DNA from: Pipra filicauda
Lineage: Eukaryota; Chordata; Aves; Passeriformes; Pipridae
Length of the DNA stretch: 64,000 nucleotides
Direction of reading: 5' to 3'
NCBI RefSeq assembly: GCF_003945595.2
Contig: NW_024104532.1
Coordinates: 681,501-745,500 of the forward strand
Position numbers and translations under genes: made by a program. The notes under the pieces were generated by a model. That model was given only the letters and a program-made list of their open reading frames with translations, did not search any database and was not told where the DNA came from. How positions within the stretch are numbered: position 1 is the first letter of the stretch; each line of letters begins with the position of its first letter. This document shows, piece after piece, positions 38,059-49,280 of this stretch.

Positions 38059-41000
38059 CGCTTTACAAGCCCTCAAAGAACTATATATCACAACCATTTT
38101 CAAGGAGATAATAATGGGTGGATGGAATATGACAATTCAAATTTGCCAATGGAGTAAAAATATCTCTTGCACTAATGCAATTCTGCCTTGTGGGCTGCAG
38201 CTCCCTACATCACTCTTGCCTCTCCTGAATCTCTACATTGGGGTAGTATCTCTGCAGCAGACAGAGGCTTTTTTGTCTCAGTTGATACATGGAAGAGCTG
38301 ATGTGCTGGCTGGCAATGCGATATATAAATTTTTGCAGCTTTTCATATCTAGTTAGCTTAAAAAATATGGAATATGCATTTAGTCCATTCTTTTTCTTAG
38401 TGTACCTTCAGTAGTCTCCCTAAGAGCTACCTGAAACCTGCTTTATCTGCAGAGGAGGAGTCACACAGGACCAAAATGCTTCAGGAAAGTCAGCACTTAC
38501 ACCTTGTATAGGTAAAGGACACAACCTGATAGTTGTTCAGATGCTGGGCTGGGTTCTTCTCTCCTGGCTAAGCAAAAGGAATTTGGAGCCTTTGTAGCTG
38601 AGTTTGGTTTATCTCTTTATGTAGAACTGATTTGTTTATTACCAAATGCTGTGAACCATTTGTCCCTGGATAACTGCTGATATTTGTTCCTGGAACTTGA
38701 CGGTGGGGATGCTTGTTTGTGTAGTATCTATGTTGCAATTGCTGACTTCTTACTCTTCACATACATATATTGTATACATGCATTACTTCAGAAGGCTCCT
38801 CAGGAAATTGTATTTGAAATGGATGTGTTATTCCTAAGGTTGTCCTGGTTAACTCTGGGGAGAATGTGGTACACAGGCCAGGAACAATAGAGACAATTTC
38901 GTTAACTGCACTGGCTTAATGAGAGACAGAGTGGACCTCTGAGTCTGTTTTCAATGGGAAATGTAGATTCTCATTTCATTTTTATCTGCAAAGCAAAGGC
39001 TAGTTATTCCACTTGAGCTATTGCATAAGGAGTACAATTTGGAGAAAACCCTCAGGATTGCTGCATGCTACGTGAGACCCAACAGTTCCTCTGGATGACT
39101 GCTTTCTGTCTCAATTTCCCTGTCCAGATGGTCTCTGTGCAGGATGGCACTCAGTCCTGTCTCAGGCCATATCATACTTGAGAGCAGCTCTGTGCTGGGA
39201 GGGATGTCACTGCTCTCCTGGCGCTCTCGCTGCTGGACGCTCTTCCTGGAGACCTGAACTCAGGCAGCTGATACAGAAAGATCCACAGACTCCAAACACT
39301 GCTTTTTCCTTTCATCCTGCGGCTGCAGAACTAACAGACGGGTGCACTAATCTGGTGTGCAGATGTCTGGGTTGCCTGAGAAGAGCTTTTCACCCTCAGT
39401 AATTCAGAGATGTATTTCTAATAAGATATGTGACAAACTGCTATAACCTCACAGTTCTTCACAATCATAGAAAAATACCAATATCATGTGTTTAAAAAAG
39501 AAAAAAGTGAGTATTCTGTGGTCCAGTAACTTTCCAGACTACTCAGTGGTATGAAATTACCACCACAAAATGCTTCTGTACATAAAACAGTAGGAACTTC
39601 TCTGTTATAAGTATATTTACAATGCATATCTCCTGGGTAGCTGCTAAATGCATGAACACTGGCATTTCCTCTTTAAACATTGTCATTTTATTGCTTTATC
39701 TATCTAGAGGAGAGCAGAAATTATCCTTTAATTACAATGAATTTAATGGTATTGGTTATGCAGCATTGTAGTTCACACACAGCATGACTAAGCTTAGTCC
39801 TATCACGCATCATTGATTCATCTTTTCATCCTGGAGCACTGAATCCTTCCTAAGTCTTTGCTAAAAGCAGGTAAAGGACTGTAAGCTGGTGATGTTCAGA
39901 CTGCCTTAGTCAAAAAGGATCAAAATGGGACTACAGGGAGGTATGGGCAAGGTAGGTTGTGCTAGTACTTTCTGTGTTGCTTCTGAGAAGGAAGAGGAAA
40001 GCACGGGAATAAAAAGCCTGTCATTATCAAAACACAACACTGTAACATGAAGAGGTGGAGTAATTTATCTTTAAGAAACAGGCTGACCTATTCAGAACTG
40101 TAATTTTAAATGTAAGACTAACCTTTGAAAATAGATCAAGTGATATAAATTATTAAGGAACAGACATTTGTCAGATAGATGGTCTCTATTAGTAATTTTA
40201 TGCATGAATGGTTATCTTCAAAGGTAGAGTTGCTGTCTGCTGAGAAAGGGAGTGCAAAAGAAGGTTACCTTACGCTGACGTATAAGACTGACTTTTAATC
40301 AGTGTTTTTCTAATCCAACAAAAAAAAGCTGAAGCAGAGTTGTCTCACTACCCAGACCGTGCAGCTCTTGAATGTTTTTGCTGGGAGAGGAAACTCCTGG
40401 TATTGTTGCTGATGTTCCAAAAATATTTTCCAGTAGTTTTGGGGCTGAAAAAGGTTGACATGTGTCCCCATTTGAGAATGGCTGCATCCAAACTGGGTGC
40501 CACTGGGATGTCTCAGCCCCTGGGCAAAGGAGAGTTGAAACCCAGAGACCCCTGATGGGAAGCAATGCCTGCTTTGTGCAACAGCTCCTTTGGAGGGCTG
40601 GGTTTGAATCCTCTGGGAGAGGAAAGCTGCAGGTCCCATTTTTTCCTGCCAGTATTCAAGAGGAATATCTAATAATGGATCAGTGTCTGTTACACTGATG
40701 ATGTTTGGCCCATATATTGAACATGGAAAGGGAGAAGAAAAAGGGAGTTGTCAAGCTACTTGTGAAAAATGCTTTTCCACCATCTGATCACTGCTTTTTT
40801 TTTTTCCTTTTGCAAATTTCTCTTTTCATGAGTTTCCCTCTGCTTTGTTTGCTTGTTTATTTTATATGCAAACTACTTCAATGCCCTTGTGAACTTGTGA
40901 TCCAAGTACTACAGTGCACTTAATGTAAAACTAAATTTGAATTGTTTTGAGAAGCTGTTGGTAGGAGACTGTGGCCATAAACTTCATTTCCCCCATCCTC

Positions 41001-43898
41001 CATCCTTTGCATATGTTTGGCATGGAAAAGTAGGAGGGCAAACATAAATTTAAGCTACGTATTCATAGCCTCTTTGCTTCTGTAAACAAAAGAAACTTCA
41101 TTTTTTTCCTCCTTTTTCTTATGTCTGCAGCTTTTGGAAAGTCTTGTCTTCCAGTCACGGATGCTGCCATTGCTCTGCTTTTGAATGGGTTGTGCATAGA
41201 GGGTATTACAGCCCTTCCTCCATCCTTTAGTCCCTCTGAAGCCTGTAACACTCCAGGAGAAGTTGTGTACACACCGAAGCACATCCCTGTCGAATGGGAC
41301 TTGTACTCACGCAGTCCCTGCACTGATGATTTTGCACAGTGACTCTTAGCCTTTGTCTTGCCTCTACAGCATAATATGATGTATTTGATCTCTTCTGACA
41401 TCTTTATTCACTGAAAAGTTGAACTGGGGATAATCTACAATGTTTGGTGTCTGCAATTCTCCTAGACCTGAATTAAGGCCCCAAGACTAAGGTTTCTAAG
41501 GGAATTGGAATTTATGACCCTTTTGACAATATCTGTGAAGAGATTTATTTTCTGAATCCTATTTTATTCAACTCCACTTGAGCAATTGACAGGGAAAAAT
41601 TGAAATATAAACAATTACTTCAGTGTGTGTAATCTTACTGACTTCTCTCTTTTCCTCTTTTATCTTCATCTAAGTCGTTGCTGTGCCAGGATGAATGGTT
41701 TATGGTTAAAGCACTGCAGTGGGATGCAAATGATGCAAGCTTAAATTTCCAGATATGTCAAAGGCTTCCTCTATGACTACAATTAATAGTTCTGTGATCT
41801 CTGCGTGTACTTTTAGATACAAAAGGTATCTAAAAATATGACCTTTCCTCACATTCTCTTTGTCTTTTTAGACATTCAAAACCAGACTCTGGATATTTGA
41901 ACCTCCTTCACTTTGTTTCTTTGAACAAAATGCCTCCTGTCTGTACTGGAGTGATACAGGTTAACATTTTGAACAAGCAAAAAAGAGAAGCATTTGGTGT
42001 ACTAATTTCAGGAGCAACTGTTTTCAGCAGCCTGGAACCTTTCTGCAGTATATTGATGTTTCAATTTGTACAGAGTAGCAGCTGCCCTTAATGATAAAGA
42101 AAAGCAACTGCTCTGCTCTGTGATGATTTGACATGGCAGCAGTAGTCTTGCGGAATGTGACATGACAACTTGAAATATGTGATATGTAGATACGATGCCA
42201 CAGACCTGTCATGAAATAACACAAATTACTAAAAATTATGGAAAGAGAAAACATCTTCAGAGCAAAAATATTGAGACAAAAAATTGTCACTTATCACATC
42301 TGAGTTTGAGGGGAATATGCCAGTTTATGTGATTCCTACTGGAAACAGTTTGGTTTAAATGGTCCTTTATAATTGGAATTTAGCAAATCAACACAGTCAT
42401 TAGTAGACTCCAACTTGTCATATACAAAAGAAAGATGGTTTTCCAGCATCTGCAAGGCTTTTTAGTATAAACTCTTTCTGACTATGGACATATATATGAC
42501 CACCCTCAAGAGGCCATGAAGGCCCTGCCCATATTAATGGTAGTGCATCTCAACGGGGACACATCCGTAAAGCAAAACGGTGCTGAAGCTCCAGCCCCCA
42601 CTCTACACACATTTCAGGTAGCTGTAGCCTGACTGGTTGGCTGGGGGGCAGTAGGTGAGCTCCTGGAGTGTATCTTCCAATCTAACTTTATCCCAAAATA
42701 AAATGGGGCACACCAAGCACAGGCTGTTTGTACTCCAAAGCCCAGAAAAAGGAGAAAATCATGAGAGCATCTTCAAAAGCACACCCTGGTCCACAGTGAA
42801 GCACTTACACATGCATGTCCAAAGACATCTGGGCTCTCTGAGTGCTTCCAAAAGATGAACCAAATTGTTTATTCAAACAATCAGATTAATCCTGCCGGAG
42901 GTAAGAGAATTATCATTGTGCTGATTAGAATTGGATCAGTGGTTGATCCTTTTATCCAGGAGCTTCCTTCATCCAATTGGGCTTTACTGGTTCAAACAAA
43001 ATGGAAATTGTTTTTGAGTCATCTCTGATACTCAGTAATGGAAGAGCCAAAGCCTGACCTCTTTGTATCGTTTCCATTACAAATAGTTTCAGTGTAATTC
43101 CTTAGACACTGTTGGACAAATCTTTATGCCAATAGCTACTCTGAACTTCCTTCCTCCCTTCCTGCTCTCTTCAGCCTCCTCTTTCTGTCAGAGGAGAGAG
43201 ACTGTGCTTCATTCTTCTGTGAAGGCTTCTGCTGAACAAAAGCAATTGACTCTGAAAGTCATACTCTGACATCAAACCTTTGGACTTTTCAAAGCATTGC
43301 TCAGGGTTTTAGATGTGAGTCTTCTATTGAATTTAATTGGAGCTGTGCAGCTGCACCAAAGCTTTCAGGATTCAGACCCTGAAATATTCATGTTGCCTTT
43401 CTCATTTTCCTTTCTCTCAGTCACGTTTGTTAAAGTTTAAAGGAAGTGGCTTCCAGTTCTTGTAGGTGCAAATTTGTGCTTGCATAGTCTATGAAGTTAT
43501 TAGCATTTAGACACTGAACACCCTTGATTTGTATGCACCAGTCACTTGGTAAACAGCTGAAGTGGTTGAATTTATGCTGTCAGTTAATTCTGGCTGCTAA
43601 AATGGATTCCAGTTTTTGATTTTGATTTTGATCCTATCAGATCTCTGCTCTCCCCTTACTTGCACATAGGATGATTTTGATTCTAGTGTTTTAATATTCC
43701 CCATGTCTAGGCAGAAGGTTGGTTTGCTCTCAGTTTTGCAGGATTCTGAGGTGGTCCAAGGTAGCTTTCTTTTCAGAAGGAGAACATGACACAAGACAGA
43801 AGCAGGGTACCAAAATTTGGACATATTCCCTCCATTTGTGTAGCACCCTTGAACAGAAGGTCTGGGGGCAGGACTTGTCTTTTTGTTCGGTGTCTGAG
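38059..43898. other. Non-coding stretch, no gene recognised
   Basis: No gene was recognised. Small structures only: a T11 run near 40795-40805, a 10-bp perfect hairpin (TTTTAGATAC, loop AAAAG, GTATCTAAAA) at 41811-41835, a 12-nt palindrome GTGCAGCTGCAC at 43345-43356 and a TTTTGA triplicate at 43613-43632. A B-box-like GGTTTGAATCC near 40599 has no tRNA fold around it. Confidence 0.6.
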
Positions 43899-44110
43899 AG
43901 AATCATAGTATATCCTGAGTTGGAAGGGACCCACAAGAATCTTTGAGGTCCAGCTGCTGGCCCTGCACAGGACACCCCAAGAATCCCACCATGTCTCTGA
44001 GAGCATTGTCCAAATGTTCCTTGAGCTCCGTCAGGCTTGGGGCTGTGACCACTGCCCTGGGGAGCCTGTTCAGTGCCCGACCACCCTCTGGGTGAAGAAC
44101 CTTTTCCTAA
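43899..44110 (-). mobile_element. CR1 LINE fragment, 3' end, antisense
   Basis: Read on the minus strand this is the last ~210 bp of a CR1 non-LTR retrotransposon, ending in the family's CTATGATTCT-type terminus (AGAATCATAG on plus). The minus-strand frame still shows the ORF2 C-terminal texture, for example MLSETWWDSWGVLCRA and ILVGPFQLRIYYDS, so the copy keeps the tail that overlaps the end of ORF2. It is 5'-truncated, as is usual for CR1, and cannot move. Its sequence is of a different CR1 subtype from the copies at 48786 and 53770. Confidence 0.93.
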
Positions 44111-44468
44111 ATGGTATGTGAGTACTAGGCAGAAGGGTACTACAATGTAATTAGGATGATATAACAAAATGAGGATGATACCAATGATTTTAGAGCCACA
44201 CCTGTAGTGGATTCCCAGAGGAATCTCATCTTCAGAAATTTTTTCAGAAATAATTATACTCCATTCTTCTCACTTAAATACAGACCCTCCAGAATTAACC
44301 AGCATCTTAGTTTCAAGCTTATCCATCTCTGAAGGTGGCTTAACGTGGAAGAATTCCTGATTGGTCAAATGCAAAGCAGGTCTGCTAAAAACACTTTCTG
44401 CTAAAAGAAGTGGGAGTGTTTCTGTTTACAGAGAAAAGCCCAGGAGAAAATAGCAAGAATGCAGTTTT
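44111..44468. other. Non-coding stretch, no gene recognised
   Basis: Spacer between a CR1 copy and a MIR-like remnant; nothing recognised. Confidence 0.6.
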
Positions 44469-44600
44469 GTAGTCTCTGCCTCTCTGCTGATTTGCTGCAT
44501 AACCTGGATTCAGTAACGTGCTGTCATCTCAGTCTGCCATTGGTAAAATGGGTAGATGGGTAAAGGTAAGAATAATGAAGGGTAATCTGTGGCAAAAGCT
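44469..44600 (+). repeat. MIR-like SINE remnant
   Basis: The order CTCTGCC, then GCTGCATAACCTGG, then CATCTCAGT, then GGTAAAATGGG follows the central and 3' part of MIR/CORE-SINE elements (CTCTGCC, GCTGTGTGACCTTGGG, CCTCAGTTTC, TGTAAAATGGGG). Divergence is high, fitting an element that predates birds. Assigned from remembered consensus. Confidence 0.5.
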
Positions 44601-45978
44601 GATGTTTTCATGGCACTCCCCATTTTACAGAGTTGCTGTTATTCCAAGCATGTGAGCTCCTGTGCTTCATGATTTCCTGCTTGTTGCTGTGCTGCTGAAC
44701 TGGCCACATGCACGGCCCTCATCTTTTGCAAACGCAGACTGAAATATGTTGTCTTGAAATAGATAAAGGCAAGCTGGCTGATAAGCAGAAAATCAGAAGT
44801 TCTGGTCCCTCATTTGTTTGTAATTGCAAGTCCACACCCATAATTAATGTTTCTGGGCTGACCTGAAGCCAGCAGAAGCAAAGGATATTAAGAGAACCTG
44901 TTGTACTTGGGTTTGTTGTTGTCAGGCTCTGTAAAATCTCTTGCATGAGCAGACTTCAGAAATACCACTTTATCCTTCACTCTGGGAAAGATTTGCTTCA
45001 TCAGCAAGGTGCTGCTATTTTAGCTGCCTCCCTTTCTAATTGAATTTAGAATATAACAGAATCATTGCTAGTAGCACTGCAAACCTCCCCCAATTTGCTT
45101 TGGATAATTTTGTCTCACTGCTGCAAGGTTTTCTGCGTCGTGTTGGGAATACCCAGGGAAAAATGCAAATTGCGACACTGAATTACTTAGCTCTCCTCAA
45201 CAGCCGACAAGATCTGAGAACATTCCCCGTGTCTGTCTCTGGCTGCTTCTGATTTCACTTGTTGCCATGTGTTTAGATTGGCAATTGTTTTGTATAGCTA
45301 GACCTGTAGTGTTAATATCCTGCTTTGATAATATTACTCTTCAGGAATATTAATGAGTGGCTTTTGTATGTGGCATCTTTAAAACTTTCCACTGCTGGTA
45401 TGTTCTTTTTTAATATTTTTTTAAATGGTCAAAGAGCACTGCTGAGGGCCCCTTGGGTAAATAGTGTTTAAAGCAGTCCATGCATTTTAATTAGCAAAGA
45501 AATACATAGATAAGGATGAAAGATTTGTTTTCCTGAGGCAAATCATGAGAACATCAGGCCCACAGGTAGCTTGGTTTAACTCCAGAGAGATTACATTTAT
45601 ATCTCTTCATCTTAATCTTAAAAATGCCATTCTGATACAAGCAGTACAAATTAAGGCAAGATAAAGGTGTCTTCTCTGCTGGAGGTTTAAGGTCCTTTTT
45701 TCTGCACATTACTAAGGTGTCTTATTCAGGAGGGGTAAGAAAGAGTAAACTAGAACAAGAAAACTGCAATATAATCTGTGTATGAGACTGTATTTTTGTA
45801 TGTCCAGGAAAAACATGGCTTATTTTAATTAAAAACTGGTCATAGTAGTGAGTTATTTGTGTTGCCTGTTCATGAACCAGTGGATCCATGAAGCATATTT
45901 ACATGTTTTAATTATTAAAAATCAGTTTTCTTTGTTAGCAGGCTTCTGGTAGAAGATGCACATCTGATACTCACCTTT
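44601..45978. other. Non-coding stretch, no gene recognised
   Basis: No gene was recognised. A somewhat CpG-richer patch at 45130-45235 lies in an open frame (45040-45252) that matches nothing I know. Confidence 0.6.
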
Positions 45979-46091
45979 GCTGTGCAGCCGCAGGCCAGTC
46001 ATTTAACTACTCAAGTTGGGTTGTTTTTTTTTAAACTTGAGGTTTTTAACCTCTTTCGAGGGGTTAAATGACTGACCTTTGGCTACACAGC
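45979..46091. repeat. Large imperfect inverted repeat, 34-nt arms
   Basis: The left arm (45979-46012) and the reverse complement of the right arm (46058-46091) are identical at 28 of 34 positions, including an uninterrupted CAGTCATTTAAC. The 45-nt loop contains two further stems: CTCAAGTT (46010-46017) with AACTTGAG (46034-46041), and GAGGTT with AACCTC (46039-46053). Each arm resembles the MIR core (GCTGTGTGACC...AGTCATTTAACC), so this may be two MIR-like copies head to head or one copy duplicated in inverted orientation. Confidence 0.85.
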
Positions 46092-48785
46092 ATATATATG
46101 TGAGCACTCCTATGGGATACAGGAGTATGTTTTGAGGTGGGAGGTTAGCAGTGACTCGTAGAGGCAGGATTTTTTAGGAGCCTCCATCAGTCTGGTCACT
46201 CTGAAAAAGGGTTACCACTTGCTTCTCAGAGGGAGTAACTTAAAAGCTGAAAGAAGATAAGGTCATGTATGGAAAAGTCTCAGGAAAGATGTTTTGCTGT
46301 GAATTCCTTTCCTAACTGCTGTAGCATTCCCTCTCTCTGAAGCGTATGGAGATTGTTATGTTTAGAGATCAACAAGGTTTGTTGCTGGAGAATGTCAGGA
46401 GGACAAGGAAGGTGCTGCACAGGCAGAGCTCCTCATAGAGCTGCAGCTCATTTCCACATATTTTCTAGTTTTCTAATGAGGTCATCAGATCAGCAGCAAG
46501 GAAACCTCCATGAATTGGCTAATGTCAAGTGGAAGGGAGACAAACTGACTGGAGACACCAGAGGGCCTCCTGGTCCCCAGGGAGAAGGCTGAGCCACGGA
46601 TCCTGCTGCTTCTTCTTTCTTCTCTCTTTCAGAAGCAGCTGGACTTGCTCATGCCAAAACAGTGAGTGACTGAAAGATAATGGTGAGGTTTTTCTAAAAG
46701 CCTGCCTTGAGACCACTGTCAGCTCGGCTTAGATAAAGATGCCTGTTAGGTTGGAGATAAAGGAACCCATCGTACCTTGCAGTGTTCATTGTGCAGGAGC
46801 TGGTGTTAAAAGGTGTCTGATCCTGTGCTGTGACAGATGGCATATAGACCCAGCACTGCCCATCATGTTTTGCTTCAAGAGGAGACTAAATACGCCACAG
46901 ACTTGATTGAGATCCTGTGAGACCAGAATAAGCTCATGTAGAGTTATTGTGTGTTATCAAACGAAGCAAAACATTTCTGAAAGGCAATATTGCCAAGTGC
47001 ATGCAAGACTGATTTGATTTCCAGACCTAAGACAGATTCTTTAGTATTACTGAGCCCAAGACCCAAACAGGAAAGGGATGGTGTTTGCTCTCGAGGTTGT
47101 GCACTGATCAAGGCAGCCTCTGGGCTGCTCTAATTAATCTCTCCCTTGATTTGGATTATTCAGAGCAAGGAGGGCAGGCTGGCAGCCAAAACCATTAGAT
47201 CTGCGCCAGATGAGGGTCCCACATGCTGGAGGGGTCTGTAGCTCTGGCTCTTGCTGTGCTGGTGCCATCCAAATAGGGCAGCCCAGAGCTGAGAAAGGTC
47301 AGCCTTTAAGTGAAAGGCTCTGAAAAATGGGGGCCAGGAGCATAACCAGCATTATGCACAACTATGGCACACATGGGTAGATTTGTCAGAGACAGCACAA
47401 GGTGGAAGAGCCTTCCACTTCCTCAGCAGGAACCTTTTCTACAGAAGCCATTTACTGGTCTTTTGTTTTGGTCTCCTGAGAAATAAGTCAGTGCTGTCTC
47501 CAACCTAATTACCAGTGTAAAAGACAATTTATCACTTACTGAAGCTTTGATTGCTTTTTTCAGCCTTCCATGGCCTCTTGGTTGGTAGGTGGAATTGTGT
47601 ACAAGATTGGCATTTTTAAAGGGAAAGTTATACCAAAAAAAAAAAAGGGGGGGCAAAGAAAGAAAAGAAATAAGGTAAGGAGCCAAAAACTCAACTTCCA
47701 ATTCTGTGCTTTACTGTCTATATGATGTTTTTAATTCTTTTTTGAATGTAAGCTTTTAGTAGTTCCCATTTAAAAATCAGAAAAAATGAAACCTCATTTA
47801 AGAATTCCATCTTTGTGTTCATATTTTTTAACAATGTTGTCCCTGAGAATGAAGATACAGTTTCCCATAGCCTAAAATGCAAGAGTCAGCAGGAGAAATA
47901 GCTCACTTGAAAAAAATCCTAGGCATAATTACTAATTAATGTACAAGAAAAAGATTTGGTGTGCAAAAAGCTCTGTCTTTTTCTCATAGTTATCATTGAT
48001 TTCTTCTGGACTTTAGATACAACCCTGAACAAGTCATCTTATGTTGTATTTTTGCAGATCAAATAATCAGAAGAAAACAGGTCATATGTTTTGATAGTTA
48101 CCACATAAAAGGAAATGTTTAGACTGGTACGGCCATACTCAGGTTTGATTATAGGGAATTAAGTTTCTTCAAAGCAAATGGCCTTCTTGTACTTCTCAGT
48201 ATTTCTCATGCAATTAGCAAGTTGGTTATATTAACTTTCCTGACAGACGATATTACTGATCTTATCAACTTTCACTTGTGTATACAGGGCTTTATTAATT
48301 TCTTGTTTGCTTATGAACTTCTTTGTCAACAATAAATTTGGTGGGTAAATGTGGAACATACGTCTCACAGTAATATGTTGTTTGCTTTGCTTATCAGTAA
48401 ATAACAAACTTTTGGCAAATAAATAAAAGCACCAAGGGAGCAGGTGGGTCTTAAGGGGTTCTTTTGCACTGTTGGTACTTTGTCATGTTGCTAAGTTACA
48501 GTAGCTTCTGGCTTCTGCTTTAGAGAGTAGGAGTTATTTTTAAATGTATAATGAACACAGTACCAGGCACTCCCAAAACTGTTCTGGAAGTAGCTGGAAT
48601 ACAGGAGGGATTGTGAGTGCTGACTAAAGACCAGCCCTAAAAAACACTGGTCTCACACAAAACCAGTTCCTACCATTGTATTTCAATTACAAAGGTGTGC
48701 ATATTATCTAATTTTTATAAAATGCCTTAAAAATAGCAAGCAGCAATTAGCTGCTGGATTGGATGGTGGCTGCCCATCACTCTCA
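46092..48785. other. Non-coding stretch, no gene recognised
   Basis: An A11G7 run with a following purine-rich stretch lies at 47636-47670. No gene, RNA gene or additional transposon was recognised. Confidence 0.65.
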
Positions 48786-49280
48786 TAGTCCAGATCTGGA
48801 GTCCTCAGCACCAGAGAGATGTGGACCTGTTGGAGCAGTTCCAGAGGAGGCCACAAAGATGCTCAGAAGGCTGGAGCACCTCTACTGCAGACTGAGAGTG
48901 CTGGAGGTGTTCAGCCTGGAGAAGAGAAAGCTCCAGAGAGACCTTAGAACCCCTTTCAGTGCCTAAAGGGGGCTTATAAATAAGAGGGACAACGACTTTT
49001 GGCGCAGGCAGATGGTGACAGGACAAGGGGAAATGGTTTTAAACTAAAAGAGGGGATATTTAGATTAGATATTAGGAAGAAAGGGTGGTGAGGTGCTGAA
49101 AGAAGTTACCTAGAGAAGTTGTGGGTGCTCCATCCCTGGAAGTGTTCAAGACCAGGTTGGATGGAGCTTTGAGCAACTTGGGCTAGAGCATGGCATCCCT
49201 GCCCATGGCGTCCCTGCCCATGGGTTGAAACTAGATGATCTTGAAGGTCCCTTCCAAACCAAACCACTCTATGATTTTCT
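48786..49280 (+). mobile_element. CR1 LINE fragment, ORF2 end plus 3' UTR
   Basis: About 495 bp of CR1 in sense orientation. The 5' part encodes the ORF2 C-terminal region: EEATKMLRRLEHL and LEVFSLEKRKLQRDL are visible before frame disruption at the codon after FSA. The 3' part follows the CR1 order (TTTAGATTAGATATTAGG, GTTCAAGACCAGGTTGG, CTAGATGATCTTGAAGG) and ends at CTATGATTTTCT, the family terminus. It is 5'-truncated inside ORF2 and immobile. A 15-bp internal tandem duplication is present at 49191-49220. Confidence 0.95.
49191..49220. repeat. 15-bp tandem duplication inside CR1
   Basis: TGGCATCCCTGCCCA (49191-49205) is followed directly by TGGCGTCCCTGCCCA (49206-49220), one mismatch. 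CR1 copies normally have one such unit here, so it arose in this copy or in its source lineage. Confidence 0.8.

Noticed and set aside
40585..40640. B-box-like GGTTTGAATCC suggesting a tRNA or tRNA-derived SINE
   Set aside because: No A box at the right spacing, no cloverleaf stems and no convincing MIR alignment around it.
43730..44167. 145-codon minus-strand frame as a gene
   Set aside because: Most of it lies in a CR1 3' fragment and the rest is flanking sequence.
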